Assembly (NCBI RefSeq): GCF_904848585.1
Contig: NZ_CAJHCR010000014.1
Coordinates: 124,001 to 188,000, forward strand
Reading direction: 5' to 3'
Length of the DNA: 64,000 bases
From: Paraburkholderia kirstenboschensis
Lineage (GTDB): Bacteria; Pseudomonadota; Gammaproteobacteria; Burkholderiales; Burkholderiaceae
Part shown: positions 44,483 to 52,113 of the stretch, one piece after another
Layout: the number at the start of each line of letters is the position of its first letter
Numbering within the stretch: the stretch's first letter is position 1
The notes under the pieces: model-generated
What the model was told of the DNA's origin: nothing
Seen by the model: the letters and a program-made list of their open reading frames with translations, nothing else
The model's database searches: none
Program-made: the position numbers and the translations under genes

Positions 44483-45461
44483 TGGCGAGCACTGCTGCGC
44501 CCGTGAGACGGCCATCACGCAGATCGGCGAGCGCGCGATTGGCATCCTCCAACGCATAAGTCGTGGTTTCGAGCGTGAGCCGCGTCTCGCCCGCGATGCG
44601 CATGAAAGCGAGCCCATCGTCGCGGGTCAGATTCGCGACTGACACCAGGCGCCGTTCGCCCCACAGAAACGAATAGGGAAACGACGGAATATCACTCATG
44701 TGAATTCCTCCGCAAACCACCACGCCGCCTTTCACGACTGCTTGCAAAGCCTGTGGAACGAGCGCGCCGACCGGGGCGAACAGCAAGGCCGCGTCCAGCT
44801 CGTCGGGCGGCGCCTCGTCGCTGGCGCCAGCCCACGCCGCGCCCAGCCGTAACGCGAGTTGCTGCGCCGCCTGATCGTCGGGCCGTGTGAATGCGTACAC
44901 CGTGCGCTGTTGATGACGCGCCACCTGCGCGACGATATGCGCCGCGGCACCGAAACCGTAAATGCCGATACGCCGCGCGTCGCCCGCCATATTCAAGGTG
45001 CGATAGCCGATAAGACCTGCGCATAGCAACGGTGCCGCCTCGACATCGGAGTACTGTGCTGGCAGATGAAAGCAGTACCGGCTGTCGGCCACAGTGCGTT
45101 CGGCGTAACCGCCGTCGATCGTATAACCGGTGAAGCGGGCCTCATCGCAGAGATTCTCCCGAGCCGACAGGCAGTACCGGCAAACCCTGCACGTATGACC
45201 GACCCACGGCACGCCCACGCGATCGCCGACGGCGAACCCTCTGACGCCCGCGCCCAGTTCCGCTACCGTCCCGACGATTTCATGGCCAGGAATAACAGGC
45301 CGTTTAGGACGATCAAGCTCGCGATCGACCAGGTGAAGGTCGGTGCGGCACACGCCGCACGCGTGAACATCGATCAGCATCTGGCCATCGCCGGGCGCAG
45401 GGTCCGGCACGTCGTCTTCACGTAGGATCGGCGAGTCACCGTCGAAAACCATCGCGCGCAT
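44469..45461 (-). CDS. zinc-dependent alcohol dehydrogenase
   Basis: A 330-residue medium-chain dehydrogenase: catalytic zinc in CGVCRTDLHL, PGHEIVG and LLCAGLIGYR; structural zinc cysteines in CRVCRYCLSARENLC; NAD-binding motif GIYGFGAAAHIV. It is of the AdhA/acetone-reductase-like branch, with about 35% visible identity in the motifs to the ADH at 33303, so the island carries two. It is tail-to-tail with the FNR gene (14-bp overlap) and 57 bp downstream of the DUF1488 gene. Confidence 0.9.
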   Translation of the reverse strand: MRAMVFDGDSPILREDDVPDPAPGDGQMLIDVHACGVCRTDLHLVDRELDRPKRPVIPGHEIVGTVAELGAGVRGFAVGDRVGVPWVGHTCRVCRYCLSARENLCDEARFTGYTIDGGYAERTVADSRYCFHLPAQYSDVEAAPLLCAGLIGYRTLNMAGDARRIGIYGFGAAAHIVAQVARHQQRTVYAFTRPDDQAAQQLALRLGAAWAGASDEAPPDELDAALLFAPVGALVPQALQAVVKGGVVVCGGIHMSDIPSFPYSFLWGERRLVSVANLTRDDGLAFMRIAGETRLTLETTTYALEDANRALADLRDGRLTGAAVLAIKSE

Positions 45462-45503
45462 AGGAATTCCCCTTGTACTTCACCAACCCTTGTTCGCCCT
45501 GGA

Positions 45504-45519
45504 AAGCCCCCGTGGGCTT
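45504..45519 (-). terminator. hairpin overlapping the DUF1488 stop codon
   Basis: AAGCCC and GGGCTT arms are separated by four bases and reach into the stop codon of the DUF1488 gene. A short stem with no strong T-run; it could reduce read-through into the ADH gene. Confidence 0.35.
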
Positions 45520-45794
45520 CAGTCGCAAAAGCGAAAGTAACCGCTGTGCATGAGCACCGGCTTTGCGCCGATCTCGTTGAGCAGGTTCCTCGCGGCGTGT
45601 TCGATGCGACGCCAATTCAGTTCGAACGCGGCGAGCAGATCTTCTTCGCGCAGTGAAGCGGCTCCGAAGTGATCCTCCAGCGCCTCGGCGGAAATTGCGC
45701 ACTGCACGCGAGTGCCATCCACTTCCGCGGGAAACACGACGACGAAATCGCGCGCGCAGTACTCAGGGCGCTCCTTGGGAAAATGAATCTTCAT
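45519..45794 (-). CDS. DUF1488 protein
   Basis: A 91-residue protein (MKIHFPKERPEYCARDFVVV) with the DUF1488 pattern: FPAEVDGTRVQCAISAEAL, a conserved LEDHFGA and a C-terminal helix ending in GYFRF. Function is unknown in the family, which is widespread in Burkholderiales and often near stress genes. It shares a divergent gap with the small cytochrome c gene, where an FNR-type box lies. Confidence 0.8.
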   Translation of the reverse strand: MKIHFPKERPEYCARDFVVVFPAEVDGTRVQCAISAEALEDHFGAASLREEDLLAAFELNWRRIEHAARNLLNEIGAKPVLMHSGYFRFCD

Positions 45795-45896
45795 GACATC
45801 CGCCTGCTTGTAGGGCGTGTGCGGTCTGTGCGCCGCGCGCCTGTCATTAGCATAGGATCTATCCGCGGCCGGTCAAATTCGCGCGCCGTGCTCCGG

Positions 45897-45910
45897 TTGA
45901 TCGAGGTCAA
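45897..45910 (+). promoter_or_regulatory. FNR-type box upstream of the small cytochrome c gene
   Basis: TTGAT-CGAG-GTCAA, one base from consensus. TAGACT (45932-45937) begins exactly 35 nt from the box start, the same hexamer and distance as at the universal stress protein promoter. The cytochrome ATG is at 45967. Confidence 0.7.
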
Positions 45911-45966
45911 TGGCAGCGCAACGCCCCACCGTAGACTGAACTCATTCAGTCGCACAGGAGCACGCC

Positions 45967-46302
45967 ATGAGCGCCTTACCCCGCAGCTGCCGTCTGGCAT
46001 GTGCCGCGTTCGTGCTGTTTGCCGCCGCCGCGCAGGCCGAGCCCGAGCCGGCCGCGCTGGTGGATCAGCATCACTGCATGTTCTGCCACACACGCGACGC
46101 GCCGTTCCTCGCGCCGTCGTTCGAACAGATCGCCGCTCGCTACCGCGATGTGCCCAACGCGCAGTTCATGCTTGAGCACAAGCTGCGGCTGGGAGGTAAG
46201 GCCCATTGGGGAGACATGGCGATGCCGCTGCCGGCCGACCGCGGCGGGCCAATATCGGCGAAAGATGCACACACGCTGGTGCAATGGGTACTCAGCCAAT
46301 GA
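45967..46302 (+). CDS. small periplasmic cytochrome c
   Basis: A 111-residue protein with a CAGGAG site, a signal peptide (about 1-24, ending AQA) and one haem-binding motif CMFCH (37-41). The sixth ligand Met is probably in GDMAMPLP (about 84). The length and P-rich Met loop fit class I cytochromes c. It is likely an electron carrier made under low oxygen, judging by the FNR box in front. Confidence 0.88.
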   Translation: MSALPRSCRLACAAFVLFAAAAQAEPEPAALVDQHHCMFCHTRDAPFLAPSFEQIAARYRDVPNAQFMLEHKLRLGGKAHWGDMAMPLPADRGGPISAKDAHTLVQWVLSQ

Positions 46303-46370
46303 TCGCCCTGAAGAAAACCGCGCCTCCCCTAGTCAGGGTTAGTTGACGGCAGTTACGTTCGGAGATTGTC

Positions 46371-46745
46371 ATGCGCCTTACAGTTCATCTCGACACATTT
46401 GGTCGTGTCCATCCGATGGCTTTTGCCATTCTCTGGCTCGACAAGGACACGCGGCAATGGTCGCGCGAGGGTCATCTCGGGCTGGAACTGCCGGAATGGG
46501 GTTCTTTGCACATGGATTGCGGCAATACGCTCGTGTGCGGCCCCAACGATGCAACACCTGTATGCGTTCTCGAAGGGCTGGATCTCAACGGTTGCGACGG
46601 TCCCTTTGAAGGCGAGACCGGTCGCGCCCAATGGTGCGCGAAGCGCGGTCGCACGCTGATGTCTGGGCACTGGCATGTCCAATGTATCGATCACGAGCAG
46701 ACAGCGCCCGAGCATGGTCTCTTCGCTGGCGGCGACGACGTTTGA
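46371..46745 (+). CDS. hypothetical protein, possibly interrupted by an in-frame TGA
   Basis: A 124-residue frame from ATG 46371 after CGGAG. It has no signal peptide or membrane span and is rich in Trp, Cys, His and Asp (six cysteines). No family is recognised. After the TGA at 46743-46745 the same frame stays open for another 57 codons, to 46919, with protein-like sequence (LQYINLDNEDLLYRQLPV, ELELDVDTLDRLV), so the original product was probably about 181 residues. It is the last gene of the low-oxygen side, 69 bp after the cytochrome. Confidence 0.55.
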   Translation: MRLTVHLDTFGRVHPMAFAILWLDKDTRQWSREGHLGLELPEWGSLHMDCGNTLVCGPNDATPVCVLEGLDLNGCDGPFEGETGRAQWCAKRGRTLMSGHWHVQCIDHEQTAPEHGLFAGGDDV

Positions 46746-47035
46746 ATCGCTGAGCCGACCGATATCCCGCCCCTCCAATACATCAATCTGGACAACGAGG
46801 ACCTGCTTTATCGCCAGCTTCCCGTGATCAATTCGTGCGAACTTGAATTGGACGTTGATACGCTCGACAGGCTCGTGCGAAGTGACACTACCCACTGCCA
46901 GTCCGGCTTCTTGACATGACGTCGAATCCGCCTATCGCACTGTATTTCGCTTGCGAGGGAAACTTCCAAAGAACGAAGGCGGCGTTTATGCGCCCGCGTT
47001 GGAATCGGCGGAACTCTGGCCGCGCTAGCGCGCGC

Positions 47036-48049
47036 TCAGACAGGCGGTCCATCGGTATCGCCGGGCTCCACGCTCGGCTGCACGAGCCGATGCGTGCAAC
47101 TCGTGCGGTCGTTGATCGCATCCATCACGAGTTCCGCGATGATGTGCCCCGTCGAGTGCCCCGTACGCTGCACAACGGCCGTGACAGTGTGAGGAAACGC
47201 CACATCCGGCGGCACGCCGTCGTACACGATCAGCGAGACCTCGGTGCCGATTTTCGTGCCGCTCTCTACAAGCGCGCGGTACGCGCCCGTTCCTGCGATG
47301 TTGTTATCGACCAGCACGGCGGTGGGCGGCTGCGCGCGGCTCAGCAATGCGCGCATCGCCTCGTAGCCGCCGGTCCTGTCGAATGACGTATCAACCAGCA
47401 AAGAAGCGTCCGGCGCGATGCCGGCATCGCGCAACGCAGCCAGGAAACCCTCGCGACGCTGCGCTGCAAAGCTCATCGACAGCGGCGCGCTGACCATTGC
47501 GATGCGCCGATGACCGAGCCCGATCAGACGTTCGGTGGCCGCGCGCGCGCCCGCCTCGTTATCGAAATCGAACCATCGATAAGGCTGCGAGCTATTCGTG
47601 CGCCCGTAGGCGACGAAAGGCAACGCGTGGTCCTGCAGGAAACGTATGCGCGGATCGTCGACGAGCGTTCGCGCGACGACGAGCGCATCCACCAGCTTGC
47701 TGCCGACGAGCCGACGATATGAATCCAGTTCGGCGCCCGGTCGCGCCGACACGATGATCACATCGAGTCCCTTCTCCGCCAGCGCCTCCGTCATGCCTGC
47801 AACGACTTCGCCAAAGCGCGGGTCGCCGAGATCGCCCGCGCCGAACGGATAGACAATGCCGACCGCCTCTGCGCGTCCGGTGGCAAGCCGGCGCGCGGTC
47901 GGGTCCGCATGGTAGCCGAGCGCCGCCGCGGCCGCTTTCACCCTGTCGCGGGTTGCTTCATTCACGTCGTCGTAGCCATTGAGCGCACGGCTCACCGTCG
48001 TCCTGGAAAGGCCGAGCGAGTCCGACAGCGTCTTCAAATTTACCTTCAC
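47036..48049 (-). CDS. LacI-family transcriptional repressor
   Basis: A 337-residue LacI/GalR protein: helix-turn-helix and hinge at 1-60 (NLKTLSDSLGLSRTTVSRAL, then ATRDRVKAAAAALGY) and a periplasmic-binding-like effector domain (62-330; VDALVVARTLVDDP, RRIAMVSAPLSMSFAAQRREG, AVLVDNNIAGTGAYRAL). It is divergent from levansucrase, and two palindromic operators of LacI type lie in the gap. It probably represses the fructan genes and its own gene until a fructose- or sucrose-related inducer binds. Confidence 0.92.
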   Translation of the reverse strand: MKVNLKTLSDSLGLSRTTVSRALNGYDDVNEATRDRVKAAAAALGYHADPTARRLATGRAEAVGIVYPFGAGDLGDPRFGEVVAGMTEALAEKGLDVIIVSARPGAELDSYRRLVGSKLVDALVVARTLVDDPRIRFLQDHALPFVAYGRTNSSQPYRWFDFDNEAGARAATERLIGLGHRRIAMVSAPLSMSFAAQRREGFLAALRDAGIAPDASLLVDTSFDRTGGYEAMRALLSRAQPPTAVLVDNNIAGTGAYRALVESGTKIGTEVSLIVYDGVPPDVAFPHTVTAVVQRTGHSTGHIIAELVMDAINDRTSCTHRLVQPSVEPGDTDGPPV

Positions 48050-48138
48050 CTTTCACCTTGCAAAGCTAAGGGCACCGCGTCCGCGCGGACGTGCCTCGAC
48101 ACCACGATTGTATCTTGTCACATAACTTTCTTTGCCTT

Positions 48139-48174
48139 CCAAACCGGTTTTGTTTATTATCCAAACCGGTTTGG
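48139..48174. promoter_or_regulatory. tandem LacI-type operators
   Basis: CCAAACCGGTTTTG (48139-48152) and the perfect palindrome CCAAACCGGTTTGG (48161-48174) have the central CG of LacI/GalR operators. The centres are 22 bp apart, two helical turns, so two dimers would sit on the same DNA face. The pair lies 47 bp upstream of the levansucrase ATG and 90 bp upstream of lacI-type start. Confidence 0.85.
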
Positions 48175-48220
48175 ACGTAACGCGACAGCAATCTTTACCC
48201 ACTTTTCTGGATGCGGCCAC

Positions 48221-49798
48221 ATGAAATTGCTCCCCCTTTTCCCGCCCCCCATGCGTCCTCGGCTGCGAGCTGGCGTCATCGCGAGTTCCCTGCTCGCTGC
48301 GAGCGCCACGCCCGTCTTGGCCCAGTCGGTCGCAGGTTTTCCTGCCCCGACTCCGCACTCGCAGCAGGCTTACGACCCCGAAAGCACTTTCACCATGCGC
48401 TGGACCCGTGCGGACGTCCGCCAGATCAAGGCGCAGTCGCACACAGCGACGGCCGCGGACAAGAACTCACTGCCCGCCTCGCTGACGATGCCGGACATTG
48501 CATCGAACTTCCCGCTGATCAACCCGAACGTGTGGGTATGGGATACCTGGCCGCTGTCCGACGTTCGCGCGAACAATCTGAGCTTCAAGGGCTGGGAAGT
48601 GATCTTCTCGCTGACGGCCGATCCGCATGCGGGCTATTCGTTCGACGATCGCCATGTGCATGCGCGGATCGGTTTCTTCTATCGCAAGGCGGGCATTCCG
48701 GCCTCGCAGCGCCCGGCCGACGGCGGCTGGACTTACGGCGGCCATCTGTTTCCGGACGGTTCCAGCGTCAGGGTGTTCGGCACCGCGCCGATGACGCAGA
48801 ACGCGGAGTGGTCGGGCTCGGCGCGTCTGACGAACGGCAATAACGTGAGCCTGTACTACACGGCGCTGTCGTTCAATCGCACCGCCGAGGGCGGCCAGGA
48901 CATCACGCCGCCCATCGCGATCATCTCGCGCACGGACGGCCACATTCATGCCGACGACAAACACGTGTGGTTCGACGGCTTCGACAAGCACGATGCTTTG
49001 CTCGAACCCGACGGCAAGCTGTATCAGTCACGCGATCAGAACGGCTACTACTCGTTCCGCGATCCGTTCGTGTTCGTCGATCCTGCACATCCCGGCAAGA
49101 CCTTCATGGTGTTCGAAGGCAACACGGCGGGTCCGCGCGGCGCGCGCACGTGTACCGAAGCCGATCTGGGCTATGCGCCCGGCGAGCCGTACCGCGAAGA
49201 CCTGAACGCCGTGATGAACTCGGGCGCCACGTATCAGAAGGCGAACGTGGGTCTTGCTGTCGCAACGAACGAAAACCTCACGCAGTGGAAGTTCCTGCCG
49301 CCAATCCTGTCGGCCAACTGCGTGAACGATCAGACCGAGCGGCCGCAGATCTACATCAAGGACGGCAAGTACTATCTGTTCACGATCAGTCACCGCCCGA
49401 CCTATGCAGCGGGCGTCGACGGGCCGGACGGCGTCTATGGTTTCGTCGGCGACGGCATTCGCAGCGACTTCCTTCCGCTGAACAAGGGCAGCGGTCTCGT
49501 GCTCGGCAATCCGACCGACTTCGACCAGCCGATCGGCGCGCCGTATGCGCTCGACCCGAACCAGAACCCGCGCGCGTTCCAGTCGTACTCGCACTATGTG
49601 ATGCCCGGCGGCCTCGTCGAATCGTTCATCGACGCGATAGGTCCGCGACGCGGCGGCACGCTCGCGCCCACTGTGAAGCTGAACATCGCGGGCCCGTCCA
49701 CGTCCGTCGACAGGACATATGGCAACGGCGGGCTCGGTGGCTATGGCGACATTCCGGCCAACCTGGACGCCGGCCGCGGCCAGTCCGGCGATCACTAA
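48221..49798 (+). CDS. sacB: levansucrase (GH68)
   Basis: A 525-residue secreted enzyme. ATG 48221 is used (weak ribosome-binding site; an in-frame ATG at 48251 is the alternative). The signal region ends near VLAQ (about 39). GH68 landmarks: nucleophile Asp in VWVWDTWPL, transition-state stabiliser Asp in SFRDPFVFV, acid/base Glu in QTERPQIYI. It splits sucrose and polymerises the fructosyl unit into levan outside the cell, in the group of Burkholderia/Gluconacetobacter enzymes. It is under tandem LacI operators and precedes the levanase gene. Confidence 0.93.
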   Translation: MKLLPLFPPPMRPRLRAGVIASSLLAASATPVLAQSVAGFPAPTPHSQQAYDPESTFTMRWTRADVRQIKAQSHTATAADKNSLPASLTMPDIASNFPLINPNVWVWDTWPLSDVRANNLSFKGWEVIFSLTADPHAGYSFDDRHVHARIGFFYRKAGIPASQRPADGGWTYGGHLFPDGSSVRVFGTAPMTQNAEWSGSARLTNGNNVSLYYTALSFNRTAEGGQDITPPIAIISRTDGHIHADDKHVWFDGFDKHDALLEPDGKLYQSRDQNGYYSFRDPFVFVDPAHPGKTFMVFEGNTAGPRGARTCTEADLGYAPGEPYREDLNAVMNSGATYQKANVGLAVATNENLTQWKFLPPILSANCVNDQTERPQIYIKDGKYYLFTISHRPTYAAGVDGPDGVYGFVGDGIRSDFLPLNKGSGLVLGNPTDFDQPIGAPYALDPNQNPRAFQSYSHYVMPGGLVESFIDAIGPRRGGTLAPTVKLNIAGPSTSVDRTYGNGGLGGYGDIPANLDAGRGQSGDH

Positions 49799-49948
49799 CT
49801 GAAGACCGCACACGGTCAGCAGCGCGAGGACGACCATTGCAAAGCGCTGCAGCCGCACGACAAATGGACGGAAGCCTGGCGCGGACAGCTGATCTGTCAC
49901 GCCCGGCTACCGGTCCACTGTGCGGCAACCGGCACGAGGATTGTGACC

Positions 49949-50227
49949 ATGAACCGCTGCTGGATTCCAGACTTGCATCGATATCAAGGCCCGGCTTACC
50001 GCGCAGTCGTCGCGGCAGTCGAGGCCGACATCGCAACGGGCCGGCTCAGGCCCGGCGACCGCCTGCCGTCGCAGCGCGTGCTCGCGGATTTCCTCGGCCT
50101 GAATGTGAACACCGTGAATCGTGCGATGCGCGAGACGGCGCGTCGCGGGCTCACAGTCGCCAACACGCGCAAGGGCACCGTCGTGCTCGGTTTGGAATGT
50201 GACCGGGCCGTTGTCAGTGCTGCTTGA
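49949..50227 (+). pseudogene. GntR/MocR-type regulator reduced to its DNA-binding domain
   Basis: A 92-residue frame from ATG 49949 holds only a winged helix of the GntR type: YRAVVAAVEADIATGRLRPG and DRLPSQRVLADFLGLNVNTV are typical of MocR-family N-termini, which normally continue into an aminotransferase-like domain of about 350 residues. The downstream part is absent and the levanase gene follows. It is either a relic or a small DNA-binding protein still made; the frame itself is intact. Confidence 0.6.
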
Positions 50228-50326
50228 GGCGGCGCTTACGCCCCGTGCCTTCGCGCAGTTCCTTAGCAGCACATGTGCGGCTCTCACCTCACACGAGGAT
50301 GGGGCCACCACTCGTCAAGACATTAC

Positions 50327-52012
50327 ATGCACGCGCTCCAACGATTTTCCGACTTCACTCCGCGCTTGCGGCCTGCATGGCTGTTTGCCTTGCTGAGCGC
50401 ATCTATCACGGCGTGTGTCGCGCCATGCGTCGCCTTGGCATCGCCGTCATCTTCGGACGGCATCGAGAACGGCACCGTGCAATGGCGGTCTGCGCTCCAC
50501 TACACGCCGCAGCGCAACTGGATGAACGATCCTAACGGGCTCGTATACCACAACGGCCTCTATCATCTTTTCTACCAGTACAACCCTGGCGGAATCGCGT
50601 GGGGCAACATGTCGTGGGGGCACGCGACCAGCCGCGATCTGCTCCACTGGCGGGAACAACCTGTTGCAATGCATGCCAATGCGAAAGAGGAAATCTTCTC
50701 GGGGTCGATCGTCGTCGATGCGCGCAACTCGTCCGGCCTCGGCCCGCCTCACTCGACGCCGCTCGTTGCGCTTTACACGAGCGTCTACAAGGAAGGTTCC
50801 GGACATGCACCGGGTGTCCAGGCCCAATCGCTTGCCTATAGCCTCGATGACGGCACCACATGGCAGCAGTACAAGCGCAACCCCGTGCTCACGCTCGAAC
50901 CGGAATCGAAGCAGTTTCGCGACCCGAAGGTTTCCTGGTACGCACCCGGATCTTATTGGCTGATGACCGCGGTTGTCGCCGACGCGCATGTCGTGAAGAT
51001 GTACCGTTCCGATAACCTCATCGACTGGACGTTTCTCAGCGACTTCTCGCTTCGCGACATTCCGCACCGCGAAGCGTTGTGGGAAATGCCGGACCTGTTT
51101 CCTCTTCCGCTCGACGGCGATAGCAGCAAACAGAAGTGGGTGATGATCGTCAACGTTAACCCGTGGTCGATTGCGGGCGGCTCGGGGGCGATGTATTTCG
51201 TCGGCAAATTCGACGGCAAGACGTTCACGCCGGAGCATATTCCGCCGATGGGTTCGGACCCATCCCGCTATCTATGGCTCGACCACGGCGCGGACTATTA
51301 TGCGGCGGGCACGTTCGCGGGCGCGCCTGGCGGAGCGCCGGTCACGATCGGCTGGATGAGCAACTGGGACTACGCGGACCGCATACCGACCACGCCGTGG
51401 AAGGGCGCAATGGCATTGCCGCGCAAGCTCGCGCTCAAGACGGTCGACGGCACGCCGAAGCTGACCTTCGAGCCCGTCGGGCAATACGCGGCGCTCGTAC
51501 GCGCGAGCCCCACGACGAAAATCGGCGAACTCAGCGTCAGCTCGGGCACTCAAGCCCTCCCGCCGTCGACACGCGGCGTCGTGCAGGACATCGAGTTGAC
51601 GATCGACCCGCAGTCAGCCGGGCGCATGGGACTCATCGTGCGCCGATCGGCGGATGGAAAGACGGGCACGCGAATCGTTTACGACGCACGCCGTCAGACG
51701 TTGACGCTCGATCGGGCGGACTCCGGCGTGACCGGTTTTTCGCCTGCGTTCAGCAAGCGGCACATCGTCAACCTGCCTCTCACGGGCGGTGCATTGCGGC
51801 TCAGGGTCGTGATAGACAGAGACTCAGTGGAGGTCTTTGCACATGACGGCGCGACCGTCATCACCGATCTTGTCTTTCCGGCACTCGAGGACGACCGTGT
51901 CGCTGTTTTCGCCGACAACGGCACGGCGACTTTCCGTGACATCGCGATCACCAACCTTTCTGGCGAGGACTATACGGAGCAGGCAGACAGTCGCGCCATA
52001 ACTTCGAAATAA
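50327..52012 (+). CDS. secreted levanase/fructan hydrolase (GH32)
   Basis: A 561-residue enzyme; ATG 50327 begins a long leader with a signal segment (about 20-40, ending ALAS). The five-bladed catalytic domain has the nucleophile in NWMNDPNGLVYH, Asp in FRDPKVSWY and Glu in WEMPDLFPL; a beta-sandwich C-terminal domain follows (about 410-560; DSVEVFAHDG). It hydrolyses levan, inulin or sucrose to fructose. With the levansucrase it forms a synthesise-and-reuse module. Confidence 0.92.
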   Translation: MHALQRFSDFTPRLRPAWLFALLSASITACVAPCVALASPSSSDGIENGTVQWRSALHYTPQRNWMNDPNGLVYHNGLYHLFYQYNPGGIAWGNMSWGHATSRDLLHWREQPVAMHANAKEEIFSGSIVVDARNSSGLGPPHSTPLVALYTSVYKEGSGHAPGVQAQSLAYSLDDGTTWQQYKRNPVLTLEPESKQFRDPKVSWYAPGSYWLMTAVVADAHVVKMYRSDNLIDWTFLSDFSLRDIPHREALWEMPDLFPLPLDGDSSKQKWVMIVNVNPWSIAGGSGAMYFVGKFDGKTFTPEHIPPMGSDPSRYLWLDHGADYYAAGTFAGAPGGAPVTIGWMSNWDYADRIPTTPWKGAMALPRKLALKTVDGTPKLTFEPVGQYAALVRASPTTKIGELSVSSGTQALPPSTRGVVQDIELTIDPQSAGRMGLIVRRSADGKTGTRIVYDARRQTLTLDRADSGVTGFSPAFSKRHIVNLPLTGGALRLRVVIDRDSVEVFAHDGATVITDLVFPALEDDRVAVFADNGTATFRDIAITNLSGEDYTEQADSRAITSK

Positions 52013-52113
52013 TCGCACGTAGTGGTGTGCGATCGTTCCCGTCCGGTCCTGCACCACGACCGCCGATCAAGTTAAAGCAAAGGGCCGCGAAGCCTAAGCA
52101 GCGAGTCACACGC

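Noticed and set aside
46916..47386. Plus-strand frame opposite the LacI gene
   Set aside because: Antisense shadow of the LacI coding sequence, Arg-rich as expected for the complement of GC-rich coding DNA.
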